A DNA stretch of 64,000 nt from positions 255,413,989-255,477,988 of the forward strand of contig CM076190.1 in NCBI GenBank assembly GCA_038277395.1. The letters are read 5' to 3'. Position numbers and translations under genes: made by a program. This DNA is from Dryocosmus kuriphilus. Taxonomy: Eukaryota > Arthropoda > Insecta > Hymenoptera > Cynipidae. The notes under the pieces were generated by a model that saw nothing but the letters and a program-made list of their open reading frames with translations, was not told where the DNA came from and did no database searches. The number at the start of each line of letters is the position of its first letter. Position 1 is the stretch's first letter. Positions 10,121-21,300 of this stretch are shown piece by piece.

Positions 10121-13100
10121 ATTTTAGACAATCCTGACGTGAATTCTAGTCCAAAAATAATAAAAATTACAAACTTAAAAAAGAAAAATAAAATAAAAAT
10201 TGCGATTTTAAATATATTTTAAATCATGAATTTCTACAAAAAATAACGAAAATGACAAATTCCTAAAGAAATAACCAAAAATGCCGAATTTTTCAAAATA
10301 TAATGAAAATACAACATTTATTTTATCCAAAAATACCAAAAATTATGAATTTATATTTTAAAAGAAGAGAAACCACGATTTTCTAGAAAAATAACAAAAA
10401 TTACGAAATTCTAAAAAAAATTGAAACTTCCAAATTTTTACTTAAAATATTAAAAATTACGAATTTCTATTAAAGAAATGACAAATATAACGAATTTCTG
10501 CAAAAAATAAAGAAATTTTCCATTTGTGGCTTTTTCAAAATTTTAGGTTGAAACTTTAAAAACGTTTCTAGATTCAAAACTTGAAGGACTTTTTTAATTA
10601 CGAAGTTCTACAAAAATAACTAAGATTACGGATTTTTGAAAAAATAACGCAAATTCCAACTTTCTCTTAAAAACAAAAATTACGAATTTCTTTTATAAAA
10701 GTTACGAAAATAACGAATATCTACAGAAGAAATAATGGAAATTACGAATTTCTACACAAAAAAAAAAAAACGAAATTTCCGAATTTCTATGATCTAAATA
10801 ACAAAAATTACGAATTTATATTTAAAAAAAGAAAGAAATATCACGATTTTCTCGAAAAATATTAAAAATGAAATTTCTAAAAAAAAGAAAAAACGGAAAT
10901 TTCGTATTTTCATCTAAAATATTGAAAATAACGATTTTCGAAAAGATAAGGGAAATTCTGAATTTTCATCTCAAATATTAAAAGTTACGAATTTCTACAA
11001 AAGAAATAACGAAAGTTACTTATTTCTACAAAAAATAATGAAAACTGCGAATTTCTATTCAAGGTAACTAATTTTACGAATTTCTTTAAGAAAAAATATA
11101 AAGACTTTCTATAAAAAATAACGAAATTTCCGAATTCCTGTTAGCAAAAAATAACAAAAATTGTGAACTTCTAGAAAAAAATAAACAAATATTTGTAATT
11201 TATATATTTTTTCAAATCTCAAATTTCTACAAGAAATAACAAAGAATCATACATTTCTACAAGAAATAATGAAAAATGACAAATTTCTACGAAAAGTAAC
11301 AAAAAGGGCCAATTTCTACAAATGGACAAAGATTTCAAATTTCTTTTATTCAAAAATAACAAGAATTTCTTACTTAAATGATAATAAAAATAATGAATTT
11401 CTATAAAAAATAACAAAACAAAAAAACATTTGTAGTTTTTTTTTAAATTTAAACTTAAAAACGGATTAATTTTTAAAAATTAATTAAGATTAAAAATAAC
11501 AAAAAATACGAATATCTAAAAAAATAACGAAAAACGCGAATTTTAACAAAAAATGCCTAAAATTGGACATTTCTGGAAAAAATAACGGATACTCCGAACT
11601 TCTGTTGAAAATAAAGATTGTGAATTTCTGTAACAAATGACGAAAATAACGAATTTCGACAGAAAATAATGAAAATAAGAATATTTACAAAAAATAACGA
11701 AATTTCCGAATATCTATTATCTAGTAATAACAAAAATTACGAATTTATATTTAACAAAAAAACAACAATTTTCTACAAAAAATAACAAAAATGATGAATT
11801 TCTAAAAAATAACGTAAAAACGCGAATTTCTACAAAAATCAGAAAAATTACGAATTCCTAAAGACAATAACGAAAATTCCGAATTTTTATTGAAAATACC
11901 AACAAATACGAATTACTGTGAAAAAATAACGAAATTTTCTAATATTTATTATCTAATAATAACAAAAATTACGAATTTATATTTAACAAAAAGACCACAA
12001 CCTTTTACAAAAAATAACAAAAATTATGAATTTCTAAAAAATAACAAAAAACACTTTTTACAGAAGGCAGAAAAATTACCGCATCGTAAAAATAATAACG
12101 AAAATTCCGAATTTTTATTCAAAAGGACAAAAATTACGAATTTCTGAAAGAAAAACGAAAAAAAAAACGAATTTCTACAAAAATAACAAAAATTACGAGT
12201 TCCTAAAAACAACAACGAAAATTTCGAATTTTCATTAAAGATACCGAAAATAACGGATTTCTAAAAAAAATTGTGAAAATTACAGAGTTCTACAAACATG
12301 ACAAAAATTGACTATTTCTAAAAAAACTATCCAAGATTCCGATCTTCTAATAAAAATAAAAGCTACGAATTTCTGCAGAAAGTAACGAAAAATAACAAAT
12401 TTCTACAGAAAATAATGAAAATAATGAACTTCTACCAAAAGTAAGGAAATTTCCAATTTCTATTATCTAAAAATAACAAAAATTACGAATTTATGTCTAA
12501 CAAAAAAAAACACGACTTTCTACAAAAAATGTTTAAAAATTATGAATTTCTGAAAAAGTAACGAAAAACGCGAATTTAAAGAAAGAAAAAAAAATTACAT
12601 ATGCCTAAAAACGATAACGAAAGTTCCGAAATTTATTAAAAATATCAAAAGTTACGTATTTCTGTAAAAAAAATAGTGAAAGTTCCGAATTTCTGAAAAA
12701 AAAACGTAAATCTCAAATTTCTAAAAACAATAACGAAAATTCCGGGTTTGCATTAAAAACAACGAAGATAACGAATTCCTATTAAACATAAAAGTCACGA
12801 ATTTCTTTAAAAAATAACGAAAATAATGAATTTCCACAGAAAATGATGAAAGTAAGTAATTTCTACAAAAAATAACGAAGTTTCCGAACATCTATTATCT
12901 AAAGATAACAAAAATTACGAATTTATATTTAACAAAAAAAGTCGATTTCCTACAAAAGATAACAAAGAAAACAATAACGGAAATTCCGAATTTTTATGAA
13001 AAATAACAAAAAATACGAATTTCTGTAAAAAAAATAACGAAAAAACCGAATTTCTAAAAAAATAACGATATTTGCCTCTTGTAGTTTTTTCAGAATATAA

Positions 13101-13470
13101 AGCTGAAAAATTTGGAAAACTTTTAAATTGAAAATTTGAATTCATTTTGTGATCTTCTGTTAAAAAATTACAAATTTCTACAAAAAATCATAGAAAATTA
13201 CGAGTTTCTTCAAAAAATGACGAAAATTACGAATTTCTAAAAAAAAAAAGAAAAAGTACGCAGTTCTAAAAAAAAGAAAGTTCGGAATTTCTATAAAAAA
13301 AAAAATCGTGACTTTCCGTGAAAAAATGACGAAAATAACGAATTTATAGAAAAAATAATAAAAATTTCAATTTCTTATGATCTAAAAATGAAAAAAATTA
13401 CAAACTGAAAAAAAAAGTCCTGAATTTGCACAAAAGACAACGAAAATTACATTCCTCCAAATTTTTTTTT
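10121..13470 (+). repeat. Degenerate A-rich minisatellite, unit about 30-36 bp
   Basis: About 3.3 kb is built from diverged copies of a unit like AATAACGAAAATTACGAATT followed by TCTACAAAA. Unit lengths vary and indels are common. The plus strand is A-rich and G-poor throughout. Some variants recur as longer motifs: TATTATCT-like sequence followed by AATAACAAAAATTACGAATT and TATATTTAACAAAAA appears near 10789, 11713, 11947, 12467 and 12889. This hints at old higher-order duplications. No coding content is supported. Confidence 0.85.
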
Positions 13471-13806
13471 TCGAAAGTAACCTTAAAAATCAAAGTCATA
13501 ACTTCGCGAACATTAATTTTTTTTTTTAAATGCAAAAATATATGTCGCCTTATTTCGTTTGTAAAGTAACATATTTAATCGACGACCGATACTGTTGTAT
13601 GATTTTAAATGGATTCGGTCTAGTGTATTTTTAAAAAAATAATTATATGTGTGTAATTGCAATTATTATCCACTTTTCGGTTACTTCTTTGGTAGCTACT
13701 TTATCTGTCAACCGATAATTTTTATATTTGCGTGGCTTGAAACGCTGCAACATTTCTATCCGATTTTAGGACAGAAATAATAATTAATTACAGAAATTAA
13801 ACTTAC
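13471..13806. other. Low-copy AT-rich spacer, possibly start of an intron
   Basis: No repeat unit or coding frame is recognisable. If the leader exon at 13807-13864 is real, this stretch is the 5' end of its intron on the minus strand, and the minisatellite further left would also be intronic. Confidence 0.4.
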
Positions 13807-13864
13807 GTTGAATGTGCAGGAAACCAACTAATGTCAAGAGTAGAATTCCACTCAAAATCTCCAT
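13807..13864 (-). CDS. Putative first coding exon encoding a hydrophobic leader
   Basis: On the minus strand the sequence GAAAATGG gives a start codon in good context, followed by MEILSGILLLTLVGFLHIQ (19 codons plus one base) and a consensus splice donor, C|GTAAGT (GT at 13805-13806). The peptide has a short acidic start and a continuous hydrophobic core of about 14 residues. That fits a secretory signal peptide, or the membrane anchor at the N-terminus of a microsomal enzyme such as a cytochrome P450. No partner exon was recognised in the window; leftward lie repeats and transposons. It may be the start of a real gene with a long intron, an orphaned exon, or chance. Such a short exon cannot be assigned a function. 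Confidence 0.4.
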
Positions 13865-13916
13865 TTTCGATGGACGCAATGATAAAGCAGTGTCAAGCGA
13901 TTTTTCAAGTATTTCT

Positions 13917-13949
13917 TCTGAACAGCGACTATAAAACTGACTCCTATAG
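13917..13949 (-). promoter_or_regulatory. Possible core promoter of the leader exon
   Basis: On the minus strand a TTCAGA initiator-like sequence (A at 13919) lies 55 bases before the start codon, and a CTATAG TATA-like element (13944-13949) lies 25-30 bases further upstream. The spacing suits an insect TATA/initiator promoter, but both elements are short and imperfect, so this is only a suggestion. Confidence 0.22.
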
Positions 13950-14235
13950 ATACTAACTTTCATGACAAAGCTGATAGCATAGCTTTATTTATTCTTCAAA
14001 AAAAGATTGAAATGAGGAAATATCGAGCTTAAGCTTTGTGAATTATTTATTAAAATCAAGCGTTTATTAGTCATTTGTAACCTCAGCTATGAAAAAAGTG
14101 AGGCAAAATAAATTAAGTATGTAAATAATTCTCATTTCTCCGTTCTGAAGAAATTTAGATACGATTGGTTTGATGAAAGTGACGTCGTCTATTTACAACT
14201 TTCATAATTTTACCTTCTTATTGCTATTATAAGGA
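13950..14235. other. AT-rich spacer, nothing recognised
   Basis: Low-copy AT-rich DNA with no open frame, repeat unit or RNA gene that I can support. If the leader exon is real, this would be its upstream region. Confidence 0.45.
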
Positions 14236-14616
14236 TTACAATGTCTCCCAACGATTTCAAAACATTTCAAAACATTTCAAGTGCACCAAACTCCTCCAAA
14301 ATATTTGAAACGGCTTCGAGAGATTTAGAATAATACAAAAGATTTCTCGGACGTTAGAATATTTAAAATATTTCGAAAGATTTTAGAAATATTCCACAAA
14401 TATTTTAAAGAGTTTAAGAAATTTTAGAAGGATTTTACAAATGTTTGGAAAAGATTTGAAAAAATTCTCAAATATTTCGCATCATTTACGAAAGCTAAAG
14501 GATAGTGGTGGATGGTAGTATTGATAATAGAAGTATTTTAAAAAGAGGTTAAAATCTTTTAATATATTTTAAAATATTTTGTAAAATTTGAAAGAATTTC
14601 AAGATGCCAGAACATA
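14236..14616. repeat. Degenerate AAATATTT/AAGATTT-type simple repeat
   Basis: Loosely periodic sequence made of variants of ACATTTCAAA, AATATTTGAAA and AAGATTTTAGAA. It begins with three direct copies of an AAACATTTC unit near 14258-14280. The repeat is diffuse, with no fixed unit length, and is probably old simple-sequence expansion. Confidence 0.5.
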
Positions 14617-14789
14617 GCGGGCACTTTTAATAAAAGTTATCTGGAGATAGCTTAGATTAAGGCTCTCAAGTTCCTCCCTACGAAATAAAAATTGCTCCAT
14701 AAAAAATTGTTTTTTTCAAAAGTCAATAATTACCAATGGATCTATAATGGTGACAATATATCGCCGGTTATAGGCGCAAATATGAAAAA
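14617..14789 (+). repeat. Orphan partial monomer of satellite B
   Basis: About 173 bp align in order with a satellite B monomer: GCGGGCACTTTTAATAAAAG, then GGCTCTCAAG, TCCCTACGAAATAAA, TTGCTCCATAAAAAA, TCTATAATGG, ATATCGCCGG and GGCGCAAATATGAAA. It is clearly diverged from the main array, which starts about 2.2 kb to the right. It starts at the same point of the monomer (GCGGGCAC) at which the main array becomes clearly recognisable. Confidence 0.88.
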
Positions 14790-14857
14790 AATCCTAATGC
14801 CATACAACATCGGATTTTGCATGCAGATTTGGTGTTGTATGGCATTAGGATTTTTTT
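14785..14857. repeat. Foldback palindrome centred on GCATGC
   Basis: The arms 14785-14809 and 14833-14857 are perfect inverted copies of 25 bases (AATCCTAATGCCATACAACA plus an A/T tract). The 23-bp middle is itself roughly symmetrical about GCATGC at 14819-14824. The right half is the end of a 315-bp repeat monomer. The left half is the same sequence inverted, so two monomer ends meet head to head. Such a sequence could form a hairpin or cruciform. Confidence 0.88.
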
Positions 14858-16640
14858 TTTAAACAAGTGCATGTGGCGCATTTCAAACCGGTGCGAATGG
14901 TGCAAAGCCATTCCGAAATGTTCACATGAGCACCAATAGCGCGACAGTTGTCATCCATACACCGGCGAAAGTCCAATCGTGTCTATAAGGTCGCGTAATT
15001 GAGCAGGATTAATTTTCTTGGTGTTGTATTTGAGTGCATTTGAATGGCAATGGATGCACGCAAGCGCAGTACTGTCGAGTCAACTAAAATGGGAGATATA
15101 GACCCCGTGTCATTAGCCCCTACGCCGGATGTGAATGCAAAGTCCGGTGTTGTGTTGCATTAGGATCCGTTCTAAACTTGTTCATGTGAGCGCATTTGAA
15201 ACCGGTGAGAATGGTAGAAGTGCCATTCGAAAATGTTCATATGAGCACCAGTATCGCGACAGTTGTCATATATATATCCGGGCGAAAGTCCAGTTGTGGT
15301 TATAAGGTCGTGTAGTTGAGCAGCATTAATTTTCTTGGTGGTGTATTTGAACGCATTTGAATTGCAATGGATGCACGTAAGCGCATTACTGTCGAGTCAA
15401 CTAGAATGGGAGATATAGACACCGTGTCATTAGCCCCTCCGCTGGATGTGCATGCAAAGTCCGGTGTTGTGTTGCATTAGAATCTTTTTTAAACTTGTTC
15501 ATGTGAGCGCATTTGGAACCGATGTGAATGGTTCAAGTGCCATTCCGAAATGTTCATATGAGCACCAGTAGCGCGACAGTTGTCATCAGTATCCGGGCGA
15601 AAGTCCAGTCGTGGTTATAAGGTCGTGTAATTGAGCAGCACTAATTTTCATGGTCGTGCATTTGAGCGCATTTGAATTTCAATGGAAGCTCGCAAGCACA
15701 ATACTATCGAGTTAACTAGAGTGGGAGGAGATATAGACACCGTGTCATTAGCCCCCGCACCGGGTGTTCATGCATAATCCGGTGTTGTATGGCATTAGGA
15801 ATTTTTTTTAACAAGTGCATTTGAGCGTACTTGAAACAGGTGACAATAGCGTCCTGTGACATAATTTCATTTAATTTAAAAAACAATTAATATATCCTGG
15901 GTCATCACTTTGAGAAGTAATATTTATTAATATCTGAACATTTTCAAATGTATCTAAAAAATTTTGTGTGGTGCATTTGAGCGCATTTGAAGCATTTCGA
16001 AAATACGTTAGAACAGTCTCATTTTTGTCATTATATTCGGAGATATAAACACTGTGTCATCAACTTCCCCAGCAGATGGGCACGCGGTTACTATAATCCT
16101 ATGGGACTAAGATTTTTTTAAATACTGATGCATTTGAGCGCCTTCGAAGCTTAGTCTAAATAGCCATTTCCACTCTTATTTTATGCCATTCTGAGAAATT
16201 AAAGTGTGTGTTTGGTCACTACTTTCATGAGGGTTAATGTGTCGATATCTGACGCCATTATAAATATAATTGAAGTTTTCTGGCAGTACATTTGAGCGCA
16301 TTAGAATTCGAATACATTTATTTCGAGATAATTAATTTTAATCTCAACAGTTAGAATCTAACCCCAACGTGGCACTAGCCCCGCCCCCGACAATTTGCAA
16401 TAAATTATTAACTGGACAAATGTACTGCCCCAAAATTTTAATTGGTGGCGCATAACAGCATATTTGAAACTGAGAAAGTCGGTCATCGAGTTTTCTTAAA
16501 AATATATTATTAACGAAAATTGTACCAGGTCCCCCACATTTCATCGCTTGTAACTCGGTCATCGCTGGGATACAAAACTTGTTATTGGATATGCATTTGA
16601 GCGCATTTTGAGCACAAAAGAATGGTGTAATCAAAATTGT
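14831..16640 (+). repeat. 315-bp tandem repeat, three good copies then decaying copies
   Basis: The marker GGTGTTGT recurs at 14831, 15146, 15463 and 15781 (315-318 bp apart). Shared landmarks are GTGAGCGCATTTGAAACC, GAGCACCAGTAGCGCGACAG, GGGCGAAAGTCCAGT, GGATGCACGCAAGCGCA and GGAGATATAGACACCGTGTC. To the right the repeat degrades. A copy at about 15781-16100 keeps only its ends and the GATATA-ACAC-GTGTCAT segment. Two more, recognisable mainly by GCATTTGAGCGCATT, reach about 16640. Open frames here are not coding. Confidence 0.85.
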
Positions 16641-16675
16641 TATTTCTAAAGTTGGGGGAGGTTAGCCGGACACCT

Positions 16676-16688
16676 CCCCCCCCCCCCC
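16676..16688 (+). repeat. C13 homopolymer
   Basis: Thirteen consecutive C within the decayed end of the 315-bp repeat. It pairs in inverted orientation with the G19 tract about 100 bp to the right. Confidence 0.95.
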
Positions 16689-16790
16689 GTAACCACGCGA
16701 TTAAATCCCATGGTCTTGCGGTCTTTAATTGGTGGTACATTTGGGTGGCATTTGGAGCACATTTTAATCCATATGGGTACATGTTCAATT

Positions 16791-16809
16791 GGGGGGGGGG
16801 GGGGGGGGG
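16791..16809 (+). repeat. G19 homopolymer at the satellite B boundary
   Basis: Nineteen consecutive G about a dozen bases before the satellite B array. A run this long in AT-rich DNA is rare, its length is prone to sequencing error, and it could form G-quadruplex structure. Confidence 0.95.
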
Positions 16810-16821
16810 AAACACAGGCCT

Positions 16822-18360
16822 AGGTAAATGCGGGCACTTTTAATAAAAGTTAAATCGTGATAGCTCAAATTGAAGCTCTCAAGTTGATGCCTACGAAGAT
16901 AAAGTTGCTCCACAAAAAAAATGTTATTTTTTTAACGCTACTAATAATGCCCAGTGTGCCTATATTGGTAACAATATATCGACGATCATGGGCGCAAACA
17001 TAAAGTTTCTTGAAATTGCGAGTGTTCCAACTATTCACTCCAAGCTGCTTTAAAATGATTCCTTATTAGTTTTTTTTAAACAATGCTCTGCTTTTGCAAA
17101 AGCCCTGCAAATTTTCTTGGCCCTTACGCCACTCGAAGCCGACGCGTTAAGTCTAAAGATTTCACGTATTCTACATGAAACTGACAGGTAAATGCGGATA
17201 CTTTCAATAAAAGTTAACTTTTGACAGCCAAAATTGAAGCTCTTAAGTTGCTATCTATGAAAATAAAGTTGCCCCACAAACATTTTTTTTTTTAAATGTA
17301 TTAATAATTACCAATGTACGAATAATGGTAAAAATGTTTCGCTGATTATAGGTGCAAATAGAAAGTTTCTTGAAATTGAGAGTGATCAAATTAATCGCCT
17401 CAAGTTGCTCCTAAATTCGTTCGTATTAGCTTTTTAAGCGATGCTTATTTTTAACAAAAGCCCTGCAAAACTTCTTGGCCCTTACGCCAATCGAAACTCA
17501 CGCGTTAAATCTAAAGGTGCCACGAACTCTACACGAGACCGACAGGTAAATGCGGGGACTTTAAATAAAAATTAGCACGTGACAGCTCAAATTGAAGCTC
17601 TCAAAGTACTCTGTACGAAAATAACGTTATTCCATAAAAAAATGTTTCTTTCAAAAGTTATTAATAATACGCGGTGTACCTATAATGGTAAAAATGTGTC
17701 GCCAATCATGGGCGCAAACATAAAGTTTCTTCAGTTTGCGAGTGTTCCTACTATTCACCTCAAATAGCTCCAATATGCGTCCTTACTACTTTTTTTTAAG
17801 CAGTGCTTAGTCTTTCAAAAACTGCGAAAAACTTCTTGACCCTTACGCCACACGACACCGACGCGTTAAATTTAAGACAATACGAATTCTACAAGGGACT
17901 GTCAGATAAATCTGGGCACTTTTAATAAAAATTAGATCGTGTCAGCTCAAATTGAAGCTCTCAAGGTACTCCCTACGAAAATAAAGTTCCTCCATAAAAA
18001 TGTTTTTTTCAAAAGTTATCAATAATTCCGATTGTACCTATAATGGTAAAAGTGTATCGCCGAAAATGGGCGCAAAAACAAGATTTCTCGAATTTGCGTG
18101 AGTTCCAATTATTCACCTCAAGTAGCTCCAATATGCGTCCTTATTACTTTTTTTAAGCAATGCTTAGTTTTTTCAAGAACTTCGAAAAACTTCTTGGCCC
18201 TTACGCCACGCGACACCGACGCGTTAAATCTAAAGAAAACACATATTCTACAAGAGACTGTCAGATAAATGCGGGCACTTTTAATATAAATTAGCTCGCA
18301 ACAGCTCAAATTAAAGCTCGCAAGGTACTCTCTACGAAAATAAAGTTGCTCCATTAAAAA
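16822..18360 (+). repeat. Diverged edge monomers of satellite B
   Basis: The first four monomers (starts near 16823, 17188, 17545 and 17906; spacing 357-365 bp) carry many more private substitutions than those further in. Examples are GATGCCTACGAAGAT in place of the usual TACTTCCTACAAAAA, and GATCAAATTAATCGCC near 17383. None fits the A-E subfamilies cleanly. Confidence 0.8.
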
Positions 18361-21300
18361 ATGTTTCTTTCAAAAGTTATTAATAATACCCAGTGTACCT
18401 ATAATTGTAAAAATGTATCGCCAATCATGGACGCAAACATAAAGTTTCTTAAGTTTGCGAGTGTTCCCATTACTCAACTCCAGTTGCTCCAATATGCGTC
18501 CTTATTACATTTTTCAAGCAATGCTTAGTTTTTGCAAAAACTCTGAACAGCTTCTTGGCCCTTACGCCACATGACACCGACGCGTTAAATCTAAAGACAA
18601 AACGTATTCTACAAGAGACTCGCAGATAAATGCGGGCACTTTTAATAGAAATTAGCTCGCGACAGCTCAATTTTAAGCCCTCAAGGTACTTCCTACAAAA
18701 ATAAAGCTGTTCCATAAAAAAAAGTTTCTTTCAAAGGTTATTAATAATTCCCAGGGTACCTATAATGGTAAAAATGTATCGCCGCACATGGGTGCAAAAA
18801 CAAGTTTTCTTGAATTTTCGAGTGTTCCAATTATTCATCCGAAGCTGCTCTAAAATGCGCCCTTATTACTTTTATAAACAATGCTTAGTTTTTGCAAAAA
18901 CTTCGAAAACCTACTTGTCGCTTACGCCACACGACACCTCCGCGTTAAATCTAAAGACAACACGTATTCTACAAGAGACTGTCAGATTAATGCGGGCACT
19001 TTTAATAAAAATTAGATCGTGTCAGCTCAAATTGGAGCTCTCAAGGTACTTCCTACAAAAATAAAGCTGCTCCAAATAAAAATGTTTCTTTCAAAAGTTA
19101 TTAATAGTTCCCAGTGTACCTATAATGATAAACGTGTATCGCCGAACATGGGGACAGACGTAAAATTTCTTGAATTTGCGAGTATTCCCATTATTCACCT
19201 AAACTAGCTCCAACACGCGTCCTTAATACTGTATTTAAGCAATTCTAAGTTTTTTCAAAAACTCTGAACGACTTCTTGGCCCTTACGCCACATGACACCG
19301 ACGCGTTAAATCTAAAGACAACACGTATTCTACAAGTGACTGTCAAGTAAATGCGGGTAATATTGACAAAAATTAGCACGTGACAGCTCAAATTGAAGCT
19401 CTCAAGGCACTTCCTACAAAAATAAAGTTGCTCCATAAAAAAATGCTTCTTTCAAAAGTTATTAATAATACCCAGTGTACCTCTAATGGTAAAAATGTAT
19501 GGCCAATCATGGACGCAAACATAAAGTTTCTTGAGTTTGCGAGTGATCCCATTATTCATCCGAAGCTGCTCTAAAATGCGTCCTTATTACTTTTTTAAAC
19601 ACTGCTTAGTTTTTGCAAAAACTTCGAAAACCTTCTTGTCCCTTACGCCACACGACACCGACGCGTTAAATCTAAAGGCAACACGTATTCTACAAGACTC
19701 TGGCAGGTAAATGCGGGCAATTTCAATAAATATTAGCTCGCGATAGCTCAAATTGCAGCTCTCAATGTACTTCCTACAAAAATAAAGTTGCTCCATATAA
19801 AAATGTTTCTTTGAAAAGTTATTAATAGTTCCCAGTTTACCTGTAATGATAAAAGTGTATCGCCGAACATGGGCGCAATATCAAGGTTTCTTGAATTTGC
19901 GAGTTTTCCCATTATTCACCTCAAGTAGCTCCAATATGCGACCTTATTACTTTTTTTAGGCAATGCTTAGTTTTTTCCAAAACCTCGAAAAACTTTTTGG
20001 CCCTTACGCCACACGACACCGATGTGTTAAATCTAAAGACAAAACGTATTCTACAAGAGACTGGCAGGTAAATGCGGGCGCTTTTCATAAAAATTAGCAC
20101 GCGAAAGCTCAAATTGAAGCTCTCAAGGTACTTCCTACAAAAATAAAGTTGTTCCATAAAAAAATGTTTCTTTCAAAAGTTATGAATAATTCCCGGTGTA
20201 CCTATAAAGCTAAAAATATTACGCCGATCATGGGCGCAAAGGTAAAGTTTCTTGAATTTGCGAGTGTTCCCATTATTCACCTCAACAAGCTCCAATATGG
20301 CTACTTACTACTTTTTATAAGCAATGCTAAGTTTTTGCAGAAACTTCGAAAAACTTCTTGGCCCTTACGCCACACGACACCCGCACGTTAAATCTAAAGA
20401 CAACACGTATTCTACAAGGGAATGTCAGATAAATGCGGGCACTTTTAATAAAAATTAGCTGGTGAAAGCTCAAATTGAAGCCCTCAAGGTACTTCCTACA
20501 AAAATAAAGTTGTTCCATAAAAAAATGTTTCTTTCAAAAGTTATTAATAATTCCCAGTGTACCTATAAAGCTAAAAATATTACGCCGATCATGGGCGCAC
20601 AGGTAAAGTTACTTGAATTTGCGAGTGTTCCCATTATTCACCTGAAGAAGCTCCAATATGGCTACTTACTACTTTTTCTAAGCAATGCTTAGTTTTTGCA
20701 GAAACTTCGAAAAACTTCTTGGCCCTTACGCCACACGACACCCACACGTTAAATCTAAAGACAACACGTATTCTACAAGGGAATGTCAGATAAATGCGGG
20801 CACTTTTAATAAAAATTAGCTGGTGAAAGCTCAAATTGGAGCTCTCAAGGTACTTCCTACAAAAATAAAGTTGCTCCATCTAAAAATGTTCCTTTCAAAA
20901 GTTATTGATAGTTCCCAGTGTACCTATAATGGTCAAAATATATCGCCGATCATGGGCGCAAACATAAAGTTTCTTGAATTTGCGAGTGTTCCCATTATTC
21001 ATCTCAAGTAGCTCCAATATCCGTCTTTATTACTTTTTTTGAGCAATCCTTAGTTTTTTCAAAAACTTCGAAAAACTTCTTGGCCCTTACGCCACACGAC
21101 ACCGACGCGTTAAATTTAAGACAACACGTATTCTACAAGAGACTGTCAGATAAATGCGGGCATTTTTAATAAAAATTGGCTCGTGACAGCTCAAATTGGA
21201 GCTTTCAAGGTACTTCCTACAAAAATAAAAGTTGCTCCATATAAAAATGTTTCTTTTAAAAGCTATTAATAATTCCCAGTGTATCTATAATGGTAAACGT

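Noticed and set aside
16344..16843. Open frames around the C13/G19 tracts
   Set aside because: They consist of decayed 315-bp repeat translated through homopolymers (proline and glycine runs), with no conserved domain.
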